A stretch of DNA of 64,000 nucleotides from Nemopilema nomurai (GCA_003864495.1 ML133389.1:62001-126000); one strand, 5' to 3'; counted from the first letter of the stretch, positions 32,176-43,655 are shown. Notes: generated by a model from the sequence alone, not told the origin. Numbers and translations are program-made.

Positions 32176-33367
32176 GATGAAATGGTTGCAGATTGAAAAA
32201 GGCTGACGTGTTGTTTCCATACAGGCAAGTAAGTACATTGCGTAGTAGGGCACAAACAACATAATTCTTTCCAACTTCACTACGGCCAATCTTCAGATTT
32301 TTTGAAGTCCGTTAATTTAAAATAATTCACAATATTCCCAAACACCCACTCAACATAATTCTTTCAAACTGCACTGAGGCCAATCTTCAGATTTTTTTGA
32401 AGTCCGTGAATTTAAAATAATTCACAATATTTCCAAACACCCACTCAACAGAAACATGAACCCTGCTCATTGATTGACTGAAGGCTTCCTTTGAACAGTG
32501 AGGTCTGGTCTACTTGCAAAGGGGCATCAAAGGGAAACCCTATGAGGATATGCTGGATCTCCATATATACACAAGGCTGGCCATCAGGTGAAAAGGAATG
32601 TTGCTCCAATTTATTCAAAAGACCGGACATGGCCAGCAGGCAACTGTCATGCCTTCTCCCTGCAACTGGACCAAGAGATTCGCAATAAGTCATTAAGTGT
32701 CACTAGCGACTGGAACTTTATTGCATGCACTCTTTTATGGCCATTATAAACAGCCCTTTGATCCTGGTTTGGTCTGCAAATTGGCCTCATTTACGAAACC
32801 CCGACAGTTGTCTAAGGCAGCACCTTTTTGATGAATGGCATCTGCATAGAACTTGAGGTTCTTGCGTGACAACAATGGCTGATCGAGATTGGCTAGGAGG
32901 TATCCAAATATGTTGAAGATATGGTCAACTACGAAATTTTTTACCATACAGAAGTGTGATACAGGTCTACCAAAACGAGGGACGAGTTCAGCAAGTCTGC
33001 ATGGGTATGCAAATATCTTTAGTGCGATGCATAAGGCTTCGATTTCATCTACCACCATACCATTCTGACACGTGAATATATCAGGGAGGCATAAAGCAGC
33101 TGCCAATGTAAAAATGTCACCCTTTCTGAAGCGAAATTCCACTTCAAATTCGTCTTTTCGCATTTCTAAAACATTAAAGCGTTCGTACTTAAAATACGGA
33201 AGGCTAACTTGCAAATTATTTGGATGGTGCTCTAATAGAAGAAGCATCTCTTTGTCATCGATATCACGCTCATCATGCAATAAATGCAACTTGTCATCCA
33301 TTTTAGTTAGTTCAATTCTGGCGCTAACGCACGTTCTCGTCGTAAAATCGGAAACTAAATTTTTCAC
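32176..33367 (-). pseudogene. HARBI1-like transposase, invaded at its C-terminus
   Basis: Frame 33367-32744 has FRFRKGDIFTLAAALCLPD, GMVVDEIEALCIALKIFAYP, ELVPRFGRPVSHFCMVKNF and FYADAIHQKGAALDNCRGFVNEANL (first catalytic region, where a GTVR-like motif is expected). Frame changes follow; 32693-32445 has GPVAGRRHDSCLLAMSGL (second Asp in RRHDS). Then VHVSVEWVFGNIVNYFKF (Glu) sits in a 94-bp tandem duplication. The coding end is split by the Harbinger at 28001-32172 and finishes at about 27985 on the far side. The start could instead be MDDKLHLL at 33301. It is a decayed member of a different HARBI1 family from the element inside it. Confidence 0.82.
32261..32449. repeat. Tandem duplication, 94-95 bp, two copies
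   Basis: Units 32261-32354 and 32355-32449 differ at a handful of bases. Each encodes the WVFGNIVNYFKFTDFKK block of the transposase, including its catalytic Glu region, so the gene has two copies of that block. Confidence 0.9.
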
Positions 33368-33419
33368 ATATGCAGGAGGGCCACGCTATTTGCAGGCCTT
33401 CCAAATGTCCTCGTTGTAG

Positions 33420-33838
33420 CTGCGTCAGCGACCGGAAACTATCTAATACCACTGCTACTGAACTGTCTGGTACAGTTCAAGGCTCATGTTGGCTGTGACA
33501 AGGGAAGGTCTGAGGTCACACTAATTAGTTACCTTTTAAATTACGCTTGTAATTTAACCACAACATTATTTCGGATTTTGAACTGGAAATTGCGTGAATA
33601 CCATTCAAGTACCAGCGAACTGGAGTTTATGAGTTTATGATTTCATGACAAAATTTGCCTACCGCCCTTTTGATGTTTGAGATTCATGCAGCTCGTGTCG
33701 AGTTTGGAAGTTCCAGATTAGATCATGGCCAACTATTTGCAAATTTTTAATAAAGGAGTCATAAATTACGCATAGATTGAAAGGCCACTGTTGACATTGT
33801 TTACTACCTGTTTTATTTTACTCTGAAATGACAAACAA
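33420..33838. other. No gene seen
   Basis: Flank of the HARBI1-like gene and insertion site of the next element. I see no motifs. Confidence 0.5.
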
Positions 33839-34029
33839 TAGACCCCTTTCACAATTACGTCATGCAGTGTTTGAAAGTGAGTCACATGCATCAAATCGAG
33901 GCAACTGATGTAGTCGGCGGAAAACTCATCAGGCCTCTTTGGAAAACACACAAATCTCCACAAAGTCGTTTCTATATTTCTACGGGTCTCGATATTTCTA
34001 CGATTTCCACCCGATTTCTAGTTGAAATG

Positions 34030-35814
34030 GATGCATTCAAATCCTTGCTGCCAAAGGAAAAGAAGGTTGATTGTCTAGAAGATCTGGGCGAACTGACTGT
34101 TAAGGAATTGAAGCATATTCTCCTACAGTACAGGGAGAAAACTTCCGGAGTCAAAGCCGATCTTATTCTTCGAGCATACGGCTGTGTTTTGCCGTGCAAA
34201 TAATTTTAGTCCTATAACCAGTGACATTTCAGACGAGTCGTCCTTACTTTTTCATGAAAATGAGTTCACATTTGAGGCCATGTATGATCAGTGTAAGCCC
34301 CTCTTTGGGCATCTGACTTGCGTGGAACACCCTCTTTTACTTTTCTGCAGCTCTACGAGTATTTGGTCATTCGAACATCGAAATTCAAGCACATCCTTCT
34401 TAAGAGTACTGCTTACAAGAAACTAAAAGCATTTCAGTTTTTCTTCGAAGGCTTCATCAGAAAGATTGATGTAGCAAAGGATGGGGAGTTTACTTTCTTC
34501 AATGTTCGGGTCAAGGCATCTATGAAGAAGGTTCTCTATAAAGTAATTTTGAAACTGAAGAATCTTTTTGGTGATGTTTGCTCTGCTGCCTGTTTTTGCC
34601 CTGCTGGCATTGGACTTGGTGGATTTGGAAACTGTAACCATGTTGGTGGAGTTCTCTTTGCCTTAGAAGACTTCAACCGACGTGGTCTTCAAGAATCCGA
34701 GTCAGCAGTTTCCTGCACATCAAAGTTGTGTTCATGGAATGTGCCACATGCCTCTGCCCTTCGATCCTTCAATCCAGCTCCAATTGATGAGGTTGTTATA
34801 AAGAAGATTAAGTTTGGGAGTAACTATGAAGCTTCTGATGTCCCAAAGACTAAAACATTTGACCCTCGTATTACCAGCCATAGAACAGTGAACACTAATG
34901 ACCTTGAAATTTTAAAGACAAAGTTAGCAAAATTCATGCCAAACAGTGGATTCTTTGGTTTTTATCCAGCTTCAGCATCTGATCTTCCTGCAACTGACAT
35001 TGCTTCACCTAAAGCATCTGATGCTCAAGATCCATTTTTATGTGAAGCAGTCTCTTTTAATGAGTGCTATGATATTTCACAGCAATCCTTTAAAGATATG
35101 ATCGACATTTATTGTCGCAACCTGTCTTTAACTGTTGAAGAGATTTCTCGCATTGAGAAGGTGACCTGTGGTCAGTCCCCCAACAGCAAATGGATAGAGT
35201 ATCGTCTTTATCGACTTACAGCCTCAAACTTCTACACTGCTTCTGTAAACCTTGTTGAGCCATCTTCCAAAATAAAATCTATGTTCTACAAGTCTTTCTC
35301 AACCTTAGCAACCAGCCATGGCAAGAGATATGAAGGACATGTCATTGCAGTCTACACAATGTACATGAAAGAGCATGGCCTCAATGTCTTTGTTTCTGAA
35401 ACTGGTCTGCAGTTATCTTCTTTTTTTCCCTATCTTGGTGCATCTTTAGATGGCATAGTTTCGAGGAATAATGAAACATGGGGCCTTGAAATAAAGTGTC
35501 CATTCTCGAAGTTCAACACCTCCCTACAGGATGCACTTAAAGACAAGAAGTTCTTCTTGGAGAATAAAGGAGGTACTATCCAGCTCAAGCGCAAACATCG
35601 ATACTTCTATCAAGTCCAAGGGCAAATGTTTTGTGCTGATTTGAAGCGGGTTGATATTGTTGTTTGGTTTGGTGGGGGTGAGCCATTGTTCGTGGAGTCA
35701 ATACCATATGATGAAGAGTTTGTTCTATCTTACATGCTACCAAGGCTACATTTCTTCTACTGCAGAGCAATTCTTCCAGAATTTTTCACCAAGCGAGTGA
35801 AACATGAATTTTAA
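34030..35814 (+). CDS. SAP-SWIM-YqaJ nuclease, about 590 residues, two small frameshifts
   Basis: Starts MDAFKSLLPKEKKVDCLEDL, then a SAP-like LTVKELKHILLQYREKTSGV. After a shift near 34190 an acidic stretch (SSLLFHENEFTFEAMYDQC) follows, then a shift near 34330, and frame 34318-35814 runs clean to TAA. It holds a SWIM zinc finger (CSAACFCPAGIG...GNCNHVGGVLFAL) and a YqaJ nuclease: RLTASNFYTAS, HGKRYEGHVIA, PYLGASLDGIVS (Asp), WGLEIKCPFSKF (ExK), KHRYFYQVQGQM. All nuclease motifs are present. In phage the YqaJ fold is a DNA exonuclease; here it is assumed to assist transposition. The gene converges on the transposase gene. Confidence 0.88.
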
Positions 35815-36009
35815 TTATATTTACATGGCAATTGGATACATTTTGATAAATCCAAACAAATTTTGTTATAATTAAAATATACACACAGTAAAAAGATCCT
35901 TCTTGCAATGCTCAATTTCTGAAAGCCTTTTTAACAAGTTTTTTCTAAGATTTTTGTATATTCATATGAACATTGTTTATGTTCTAAAGTACTGATATGT
36001 CTATAATAT

Positions 36010-36660
36010 TTACATAATATGGTTGTTCCACACATAAAGAATATATATAGCATTGCATATATGCTACAGTAATAAAAAATTTTTATCATCTTTACATAAT
36101 ATCATTATATACCACACACATAGAATATATGTAACATTGTGTATGTTCAACATAATTGGTACATGTACTATCTTTACATAATATCATTATATACCACACA
36201 AATAGAATATATGTAACATTGTGCATGTTCATTAGTATTGGTACATGCATTTTCTTTACATAATATCATTATATACCACACACATAGAATATATGTAACA
36301 TTGTGCATGTTCATTAGTATTGGTACATGTATTTTCTTCACATAATATCATTATATACCACACACATAGAATATATGTAACATTGTGCATGTTCATTAGT
36401 ATTGGTACATGTATTTTCTTTACATAATATCATTGTATACCACACACATAGAATATATGTAACATTGTGTATGTTCAACAGTATTGGAACATGTATTATC
36501 TTTACATAGTATCTTTGTATTACACACATAGAATATATGTAATATTGTGTATGTTCAACAGTATTGGTACATGTATTATTTTTACATAATATCATTGTAT
36601 ACTATACACATAGAATACATGTAACATTGTGTATGTTTGACAGTATTGGTACATTTACGA
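36010..36660. repeat. 82-bp minisatellite, about eight copies
   Basis: The landmark TTTACATAATATCATTATA recurs at 36091, 36173, 36255, 36337, 36419, 36501 and 36581, spaced 82 bp (last step 80). Each unit also carries CACACACATAGAATATATG and a GTATTGGTACATG stretch. Copies diverge by a few bases. It lies between the 3' ends of the two convergent element genes and is AT-rich. Confidence 0.93.
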
Positions 36661-36803
36661 AATATAAACTGCACACAAAGAATATAGAAGTAAGATGGCT
36701 TAAACAAAGATAGATATATATTAATATATACAATATTTATATTATATCATATCATGTTATATTATATCATATATATTGGTATATATATATGAATACAAGT
36801 AAT

Positions 36804-38446
36804 TTATTTATTATCATTATGCTCTACTAAAAATGGTAAAAAATTAGTAAGTAGGCAGCAAACAGTTACAATCTGATTAGCAGTTGAATGCAATGATAAT
36901 GGTAGAAAACCGTCAAGGATATGGTATTTTTTTACCCTTCCAATGGCACGTTCCACATGAATGCGTACAGAAGCAGTCTCATTTGCAGTGAGCTGAGCTC
37001 GTTTACCTTTGAAAGGTGGGATATTTAGAGTCACACCAGGAGGAAGAATATTTTTGACATCAAAGCCACGGTCAGCCATAAGGTTGTCACCATCCTCAAG
37101 AAGTGTTAAAACACCTGACTTGAGAGTGATTTTTTTATCAGAGACCTTGCCAGACCATAACTTTGATACAAAGGTAATTAAGCCAGAGGGAGATATGCCA
37201 ACTAGAACTTTCCACGTATTGTGGTGCTTATAATCAGACCATGTTTGTGACTGTGCTTTCATAGATGATGGAACTTCTGCAAAGATTTCTGTGCAGTCAA
37301 TTATTAATCTTGTTGTTGGGAAATCTTTGAATTGGGCAGGCATGGTTTGACGGTTTGACTAACAAGCTCTTGTGAAGGTGGTTTGAAAAGTAGTGGGAGT
37401 TCGTGGTATAAGAAACAAATCCATGTCGTAAAGATCTTTGAAATCTGACTGGCAGAAATTCCAAAACGATCAGCCAAATCATCAATAAATAAACCGACTT
37501 TTAGTCTCATCAGAACAAGAATGAATTCCTCCAGATGTGTGAGAGAGCGTTTTGGACCACATGAAGACTTGCTGTGATGATCATCAGAGCTCTGAGAAGA
37601 TTTGTAACCCCGCCAATATTGCATTTGCTTAACTTTAGGCTCAAAGTACTCAAATGTTGACATCAGTGTGGGAAAGTTTGGGAAACCAGTATAAAATCTT
37701 GTTGCAGAGCTATCAGATTTTAACTTTTCAATGGAGAAAAGAGACAATTTAACTTGAGCAAGCTGCAACTCCAGTTGTTCCACTTCATTACCTAATTCAA
37801 TGATTTTTGCTGAGAGATCTTGAACTTCTGACTTTAGAGTGTCATTTTTGATGAATGATTTCATTATATCATTATCCATCTCCTCTAAATTCATTGGAAG
37901 GTATGCTGGGGAACTGACAAAAGAGAAATCAGTTTGTGTTGATATTGACACAGTTGATATGGAAAGTTCTTCTTCAAAAGGCTCTGTATCAGTTTCACCA
38001 CCAAAGTTTGAACATTGTGAAAATGTATCCTGAGATGAACTGGGGAATACTTCAAAACGTGCTGATGTAGGCTTTCGCGCTTTGTATTTGACTGTGGTTG
38101 AGGGGCCAGTACCAGTCACAAGATTCAATGAGGGTACAGCACCAGGAACAAGTCGCCAATGCTTCGGGTTTCGCTTTATATCAGCTGGTGCAAAATGCTT
38201 TTCACACAAAAAGGTTGAGCTGCTGACCTTAAAACCATCCATACCATCAATCCTCTTTATTAAAGAACACCAGCGGCGCTTTTCAGGATCCAACTTAGGA
38301 AAGGCGAAGAAATGTAGGCCAGTTCGAGATCCATCGGAGTTATAAAAGTAGCTATAACATCCGTATGCCGCACATTGACGTCCAAAAGATCGCCTTTTCT
38401 TCTTTGGTATATCTTTACCTATATCTGACCTGTCTTCGCTGCTCAT
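36804..38446 (-). CDS. THAP-DDE_Tnp_4 transposase, one frameshift
   Basis: Frame 38446-37304 starts MSSEDRSDIGKDIPKKKRR, then a THAP finger (CAAYGCYSYFY ... FLCEKHFAPADIK), a Thr/Ser linker with SISTQTDFSFV, a coiled coil (LSAKIIELGNEVEQLELQL), FYTGFPNFPTLMSTFEYF and a helix-turn-helix (LTHLEEFILVLMRLKVGL...FGISASQISKIF). A one-base shift near 37340 leads to frame 37343-36804: TTRLIIDCTEIF (Asp), WSDYKHHNTWKVLVGISPSG, GDNLMADRGFDVKN (Asp), NIPPFKGKRAQL, VRIHVERAIGRVK (Glu), then a stop. All catalytic residues are present. It starts about 150 bp inside the right terminal repeat. Confidence 0.9.
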
Positions 38447-38597
38447 TTTAACGATGAAGTGTTAACGTAATTCAATCTAAATGAAATACAACGATTGTTG
38501 ATCCTTGCCGCACTGTATGAAAGCAGACGGAACTACATCAGTTGCCTCGATTTCACGTGGATACCTCTCTGAGTGACGTAATTGTGAAAGGGGTCTA

Positions 38598-39137
38598 TTC
38601 AGATTTCAAACAACCTTCCTCTCAATGAAGTGCGCCATTCTCACAGCCGCCCCTATGGTTTTCCTTGCTTAATCTGATTTCACCACAACTGAAGGGACTA
38701 CTGTTTACCACCAAGTGAGCTCTGAACTACCGCTTACCTTAATTAGTGAACTGTCGGCAATTTTATTTTAGTTTTTGTTGTTTAACAAAGCATCAAAGAC
38801 TTCATGTTATTACTGTAAGTTTATAACCTTTATATAACCTTTTATAATTGCTAGAAAAAGCGGAACTAGTTTTCGCATACTTAAAAGTACTTTTTTCGTC
38901 CGACACTCCTCAGAGTATGCAAACATTGGAAGATAAATAGCCAAAAACTGACCAAATAAATAGCCAGATGCGGATCGAAAACACTAGAGGGTGATAAGCA
39001 GAGCGCCTGATTGATTATAATTGACCAATCCTCGTTACTTAACACCTAACTTTAGAAGAGACCAAGGGTAAAGACGAACTCTTTCTGTCTACAAAGAATG
39101 GGATTTTCCATTGAAATATAGACAGACTCCAAAACAC
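38598..39137. other. No gene seen
   Basis: Right flank of the ISL2EU-like element. CAGCCGCCCCTATGG near 38643 resembles an hAT end, but without a partner I do not call it. Confidence 0.4.
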
Positions 39138-39497
39138 CTAGGTGAAGGACGACCTAGCTTGCCCAATTATACGAAAATTGCTGTCACTGTATGTTGTGGC
39201 ACAATCTGGATTCTCTAAAAGATGTTGTCCTATAGCCGAGTGGCAATTAATTTGGGCATTGTGTCTTTTACAATTTTGACGCTGCTGCTCTCTTTCTGCA
39301 GACGTTTTGGTCCTTGTGCTTGTGGGAACATGCTGCTTTATTGTATCCTCCAGTCTTTGAGTAGTGCGTCCTACATACCGAGCTTCACATCGGCAAAAAA
39401 ATTCGTAAACGACTAAACTTTTTTTGAGGACAGGAACGCAATCCTTTTGGGTGGAGGGAAATATGGTCTTAGCACTGTAGACCACACGAGGATTCAC
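39138..39497 (-). pseudogene. GIY-YIG endonuclease domain, Penelope-like fragment
   Basis: A 119-codon minus-strand frame reading VPVLKKSLVVYEFFCRC, EARYVGRTTQRLEDTIKQHVP and then SAIGQHLLENPDCA, FRIIGQARS. VYEF...ARYVGRTTQRL is a GIY-YIG core (Y-V-G-R-T for the YIG and Arg residues) of the kind carried at the C-terminus of Penelope-like retroelements. No reverse transcriptase was found next to it, in keeping with 5' truncation. The downstream C-terminal segment appears lost. Confidence 0.7.
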
Positions 39498-40410
39498 AGA
39501 TGAATAGCAGAAATTGATGGCTTTTTTATCTGATTTTCAAATTTTAGTGAAACGTCACCAATGAAAACATCTAGAAAATTTGTATTATAGTATTCAACTG
39601 ACTACTTTTTCTTACGCTGACGCTTTTCTAGTGGCAATAGATTGTCAAAATTTTGTTCTTTTTTTATTTCATTTTCTGTGTCACACGTGTTACACAAGTA
39701 TGATGGGCTCTTTTAGGTTTTGCTGAAAAACGTGTCTGGTGCCCTAGTACAAATTCTTGCTTGGGTACTTCTTCATGGACACATGTCAGAGTTGGTGGTG
39801 CTACTATGGACAGTTTTCTTTTGGTTTCAGAATATGTTGACAATTGTTATCTCCTTTCCTGGGCTCTTGTTAACAATCTCTCAACCTGAAAATAGCGAAA
39901 CAGCCACTGAAATTGTTTGTTGCTCATGATCAGTTTTCATTTAATAAATACCTTGATCAACCAAATAATCAAAACCAACAATGATCAAAATTTTTTATGT
40001 GATATAAATTTTTAAGTTAAGAACTGAAATGAAATGAAAGTTACACAATGGAGGTAAAGCCAAGTTGTTTGAAAATAGCAATTTTTGAAAAATTCTGGGA
40101 CAGCTGCTCACATGAAATCATCATTGATATCTTAGACATGTTTTTCTTTTTTTTAAATTTTCCATCTCGAGATTTAAATTGAAAAAAATATTTCACAATA
40201 ATTAAGCTTACTGTAAATGCTTTTTGAACGAATTGCTTTTACCGCACAAAAATTTTTTTTGTACTTCAGGTATGAGGTTGTTGTTGTTTGTTGTTTTTTA
40301 CGTTCTTTCTTTCCTTGACATCATTAGCACATAGAACTGATTGTTATTTACAGACTTATGCACATTAATGACCTTTAATACTAATTAATTGAAAATTCAC
40401 ACAAACACAT
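39498..40410. other. No gene seen
   Basis: AT-rich. The open frame at 39720-39929 has no motif. Confidence 0.4.
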
Positions 40411-41229
40411 TCAAAACATTACTTGCCCAAGAGATTCACTGTAGCTCACTTTAACATATGCGAATCGTCTGCCATATATTACAATTTCCATAACTTGCAC
40501 TACAACTAGCAATATTTTGTACAGAAAGCAATGTATGTAGAGCACCTCTCGTTTGCAGTATTTACTAATTAGGGCTTGCAACCCCGTATATGCTCCATCC
40601 ATGACACTTGTACCATCATACGACTGAGAGAAATTTCCATCTGGAGAAATGCATAAATATTTCAATGAGTCTGTAGTAAAACTCCTTCAGACGTCCAATC
40701 AGCTATACCTTTCGTATTTACGAAGTGCTCTTTGTTATTGCCATCAAATGACAGAAATCGGCCAACCAGACCTTGAATTTCCTTACAGTTTTTCGTCTGT
40801 GGTGCTTTCAGCTATGATTATGTAAAGCTTTGCTCTTCTGATGTCCTCAGATATTCGGCATCCCACAAATGCCACTGCGAATGAAATGACCTTATTCTCT
40901 ATTTCTTGGCATTTAAAACTGGCATTTTGTGGAAGTAGTTTGTGAATACCACTCAACTTTGGCCCGAAAGGAAAAATCAACTTAGGAAAGGCTCTCAGTT
41001 ACAAGTCATCATAACTTTCTTTATTTCCTTTATTATCATGCTTGCGTCATACTTTTCTGCCCATTGTGCCATAGTGTCTTTGTGATTCTGCGACTGATCG
41101 TGTTTTGAACAGCCCCTTTTGGTGGCCGGTAAAATTTGCATTTTTCCAATCACGAAATTCAGTCTCTGTGAGTGTCTTCTCTGAAGGGCATGGTAAGAAC
41201 AGCTTACACGGATAGTAAAAAGCACCCAT
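40411..41229 (-). pseudogene. hAT transposase remnant (zinc finger plus DUF4371-like)
   Basis: Read from 41229 downward: MGAFYYPCKLFLPCPSEKTL and FRDWKNANFTGHQKGLFK with frame changes, a TTF-type finger and GHQ...HxxSQNHKDTM-like block. This is followed by RRAKLYIIIAESTTDEKL (first Asp/Glu region degraded), HFVNTKGIADWTSEGV and FSQSYDGTSVMDGAYTGL (QSYDGxSVM, second Asp). Frames change at least four times and the C-terminal dimerisation domain is missing. No TIR was found. It is an old fragment of a ZMYM1-like hAT. Confidence 0.7.
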
Positions 41230-41684
41230 ATCTTGATTGTACTCGAACCATTAGAAAATTTGAAGCCAACTTTTTTTTAAGCTTCTAGCTGTGTTCCTTT
41301 GGTTTTTAAGCTTCTAGATTTCGTCCTTTGGATAGGAAGCTAACAAAGTTTGACAAAGATTTTCCGTGTTATCAAAAATGCCACAGCACCGGACAAAGAT
41401 AAAGTTTATGTGTCATTGCTTTCTCTGGACCTTGAGTATGGCAGAAAATTCTCTTCTGCTGTTGGTGGTGCTGGTTATGGCAATGGTTGACATGAACGTT
41501 CTTGTTTACAAAATTAATCGCACATAGACATATTTTTGGACGTATTCTTATAAATTCTGTATAACTTGCCTCTGTGCTGTATAACTTTAACTAAACTTAT
41601 AACTAAATTGTAAAACAAATCTGGCTCATAACACTTTGGCCGCCAAGGGGTCTTAAAATTGACCCCTTTATGTAAATTGCATTT

Positions 41685-42294
41685 TTGGCTACTTGTTCTG
41701 GCCTTGAGGCTGACAATTTCAAAATCAAGGCTTGGTGTAGCTATTGTTCAGGAAATGTGGTATTATATTGGTCCACTCGCTATTTTAGGGCAAGCTTCAA
41801 AAGTAAATGTGCAAGGCTGCTTGCTTCAAAACAAAAACTGTCATGGCGAAATAACCTTCGACTTTGCATGGTACAAGGCAATCCATCGTGCATTTTCAAT
41901 ATCGATTCTTGGAAACCTATGGAACATTTTTTATTGCAGGATAATGATTCAAAATGAGGGCTGATAGAATTTGTGATATGGAAGGTAATGAAAAAAGGAA
42001 AAGCAAAAAAAGTCTGTGAGATCAAAATCACATCCATGCAAAAAACCAAGATAAGCATATGGAGATCCTTCTTAGGAGGACATTGGCGAAACATTTCAGA
42101 ATCCAAACAAAGTTTTCTTTTTGGAGCTTACAGGGATCAATAGGCGGCTTCCCAGCAGACCTCACAATGAAATGTGAAGAAGATGAACCACCAATTGAAT
42201 CAGAAAAAGTCAGAAAGATAACCACCAATTTAATCCATCGCACTATGAAAACAGGTAAGGCACAGCTGATCAAGTTTCGAGCACACTTACATTA
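41685..42294 (+). pseudogene. Unidentified coding remnant invaded by pogo
   Basis: Two plus-strand frames look coding. One (41685-41957) has LEADNFKIKAWCSYCSGNVV, KQKLSWRNNLRLCMV and SWKPMEHFLLQDNDSK. The next (from about 42028) has NHIHAKNQDKHMEILLRRTL, HFRIQTKFSFW, GSIGGFPADLTMKCEEDEP and LIHRTMKTGKAQLIKFRAHLH, ending where the pogo element begins. Conserved-looking Trp, Cys and His suggest a real protein family, but I do not recognise it. After the pogo element the sequence from 45484 may continue it, without clear frame. Confidence 0.4.
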
Positions 42295-42470
42295 ATCCCC
42301 AAAAGTTTTGGCGCGACAAACTTTTGGACAAAGAAGTGTCCGAAAGTTTGTAACGCCGAAAATATAATTTTTTCTGCCTTGTCCGAAAGTTTATAACGCC
42401 GAAAATTTTGGGAAAGTGTTTTTTTTCTAATTATGTTTTACAAGCTCTAATTAGCGCGAAATTAATTGTT

Positions 42471-43115
42471 TTAATCAACACAAATAACTTCATCGTCTTC
42501 GTCATCAATTAGATGATACTCTTCTTCTTCACCCTCTTCACCTGACTTAAAAGATTCTGGAGCTGAATTTTCGGCTTGCAGGTTCAAAACTGCCCGTGCC
42601 TGGTCATAAATTGGGCGCTCAGATGTTGCATTGTTCTCGTAATTAGTTTCAATTATGTTCTGAAAGCGTTTGAGAATCTTTCTCTTGCCGTCTTCGATCT
42701 TCAATTCGACTTCAAGCATAATTTCCAATCCTCCTTTAGGTATCGGGGAAGGTCGATATTTTTCTTCAAAAACAATCCCGGAGATCTTCCCTCCTCTCTT
42801 TAGGAAAAAAAAGGCGGCCCTTGACAATTCCTTCGGGATGTGTCCAACGGTCTCAGCGGTCAGCTTATCTTTGCTTTTCATTTTCCATGCAACTGCGTAA
42901 GGGTCGTGCATCAATGCGACCTTGTCTTTTTCACTCTCTGCATACAATCGTTGCTCCTTTTTTGGACTTTTCCACGTCGTTTTTCCGTAAAAATGCCACC
43001 CTCTGCTTGCAATTTTTGTCTTGAATACAGACTCCATGTTATCCGTAACTAGGTTTAATGTAATGTTGTAATGTTCTTTTAGCGTGTTTAAAACACGAGA
43101 AGTAAAAGTAAACAT
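42471..43115 (-). CDS. HIRAN-domain protein, element-borne
   Basis: A 214-codon open frame (MFTFTSRVLNTL start; MESVFKTKIA at 43038 is an alternative). It shows MESVFKTKIASRGWHFYGKT, LMHDPYAVAWKMKSKDKL, ETVGHIPKELSRAAFFFLKR, GGKISGIVFEEKYRPSPIPKGGLEI. This is the HIRAN pattern (G-H/Y...HDPxAVAV...GH(V/I)P...L...GG), a 3' DNA-end-binding fold known from HLTF and RAD5. A glutamate-rich acidic tail (EEGEEEEYHLIDDEDDEV) ends the protein. It is divergent from the pogo gene with about 540 bp between starts, so a shared promoter is likely. A role in handling excised ends is an inference. Confidence 0.82.
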   Translation of the reverse strand: MFTFTSRVLNTLKEHYNITLNLVTDNMESVFKTKIASRGWHFYGKTTWKSPKKEQRLYAESEKDKVALMHDPYAVAWKMKSKDKLTAETVGHIPKELSRAAFFFLKRGGKISGIVFEEKYRPSPIPKGGLEIMLEVELKIEDGKRKILKRFQNIIETNYENNATSERPIYDQARAVLNLQAENSAPESFKSGEEGEEEEYHLIDDEDDEVICVD

Positions 43116-43655
43116 TTGCTGACCTTTGGATGACCTCTCTGAAGTGATTTTTTGTTTCCTTTTTTTGTTTGATTTTTCATATAAATCTGTCTCAGGGCTG
43201 CCACTCGTAGGGGACGGGGGAAAAGGGCATCAAGCAAAAGTAATTTGTAATTTGTGCTAGATATTGTGGCTAATTATCACAAAGATTCCAGCTCGGTGAC
43301 CACATCACACCCTTTGATTTAGACACCTTTTATTGAAATAAACTTTACACCGCTTAAGAATTTATAAAAAAATTGTAGGATCTAAACAATTTAGATCTAG
43401 ACAATTTTCTTTCTTCTTCTATAGGTACATTGATTTTTTCAGACATGAAAAAACGGGGGTTGGGCTTAAAGTTTTCTATCAATCTACAGTCTACATAGAG
43501 ATATTAAATTTTGTTGAAATTGTACAAATAAATATCGGTTGATTAATTGTACTACAACCCCCTGCTGAATTCGTGTGTGCACGTGGATGGGAGAGGAGAA
43601 ATTTAGATTGGAATAGAGCAGTCGATGTAAGCATCAAGTGTGGTCACAAGCAACG
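43116..43655. promoter_or_regulatory. Divergent intergenic region between HIRAN and pogo genes
   Basis: About 540 bp separate the two divergent starts and must hold both promoters. I see no firm TATA or initiator element. Confidence 0.35.

Larger units (their letters stand above)
33841..38595. mobile_element. YqaJ/THAP-DDE element (ISL2EU-like), complete
   Basis: Ends read inward GACCCCTTTCACAATTACGT, identical for 22 bp at 33841 and 38595, with a second shared block AATCGAGGCAACTGATGTAG about 55 bp in. TA flanks both ends (33839-33840, 38596-38597). It encodes a plus-strand SAP-SWIM-YqaJ protein and a convergent minus-strand THAP-DDE transposase, with an 82-bp minisatellite between their 3' ends. 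From memory, Repbase ISL2EU elements have this gene content and a 2-bp target; the name is an inference. Only three frameshifts were seen, so it is young. Confidence 0.9.

Noticed and set aside
36338..36595. Minus-strand frame with internal peptide repeats (YIYSMCV)
   Set aside because: It lies wholly within the 82-bp minisatellite; the repeat peptide is a by-product.
38643..38657. hAT-end-like CAGCCGCCCCTATGG
   Set aside because: No partner end, no 8-bp duplication and a base mismatch to the CAGGGGCGG ends.
39720..39929. Hydrophobic 69-codon frame like a membrane protein
   Set aside because: No motif or context; random hydrophobic frames are frequent in AT-rich DNA.
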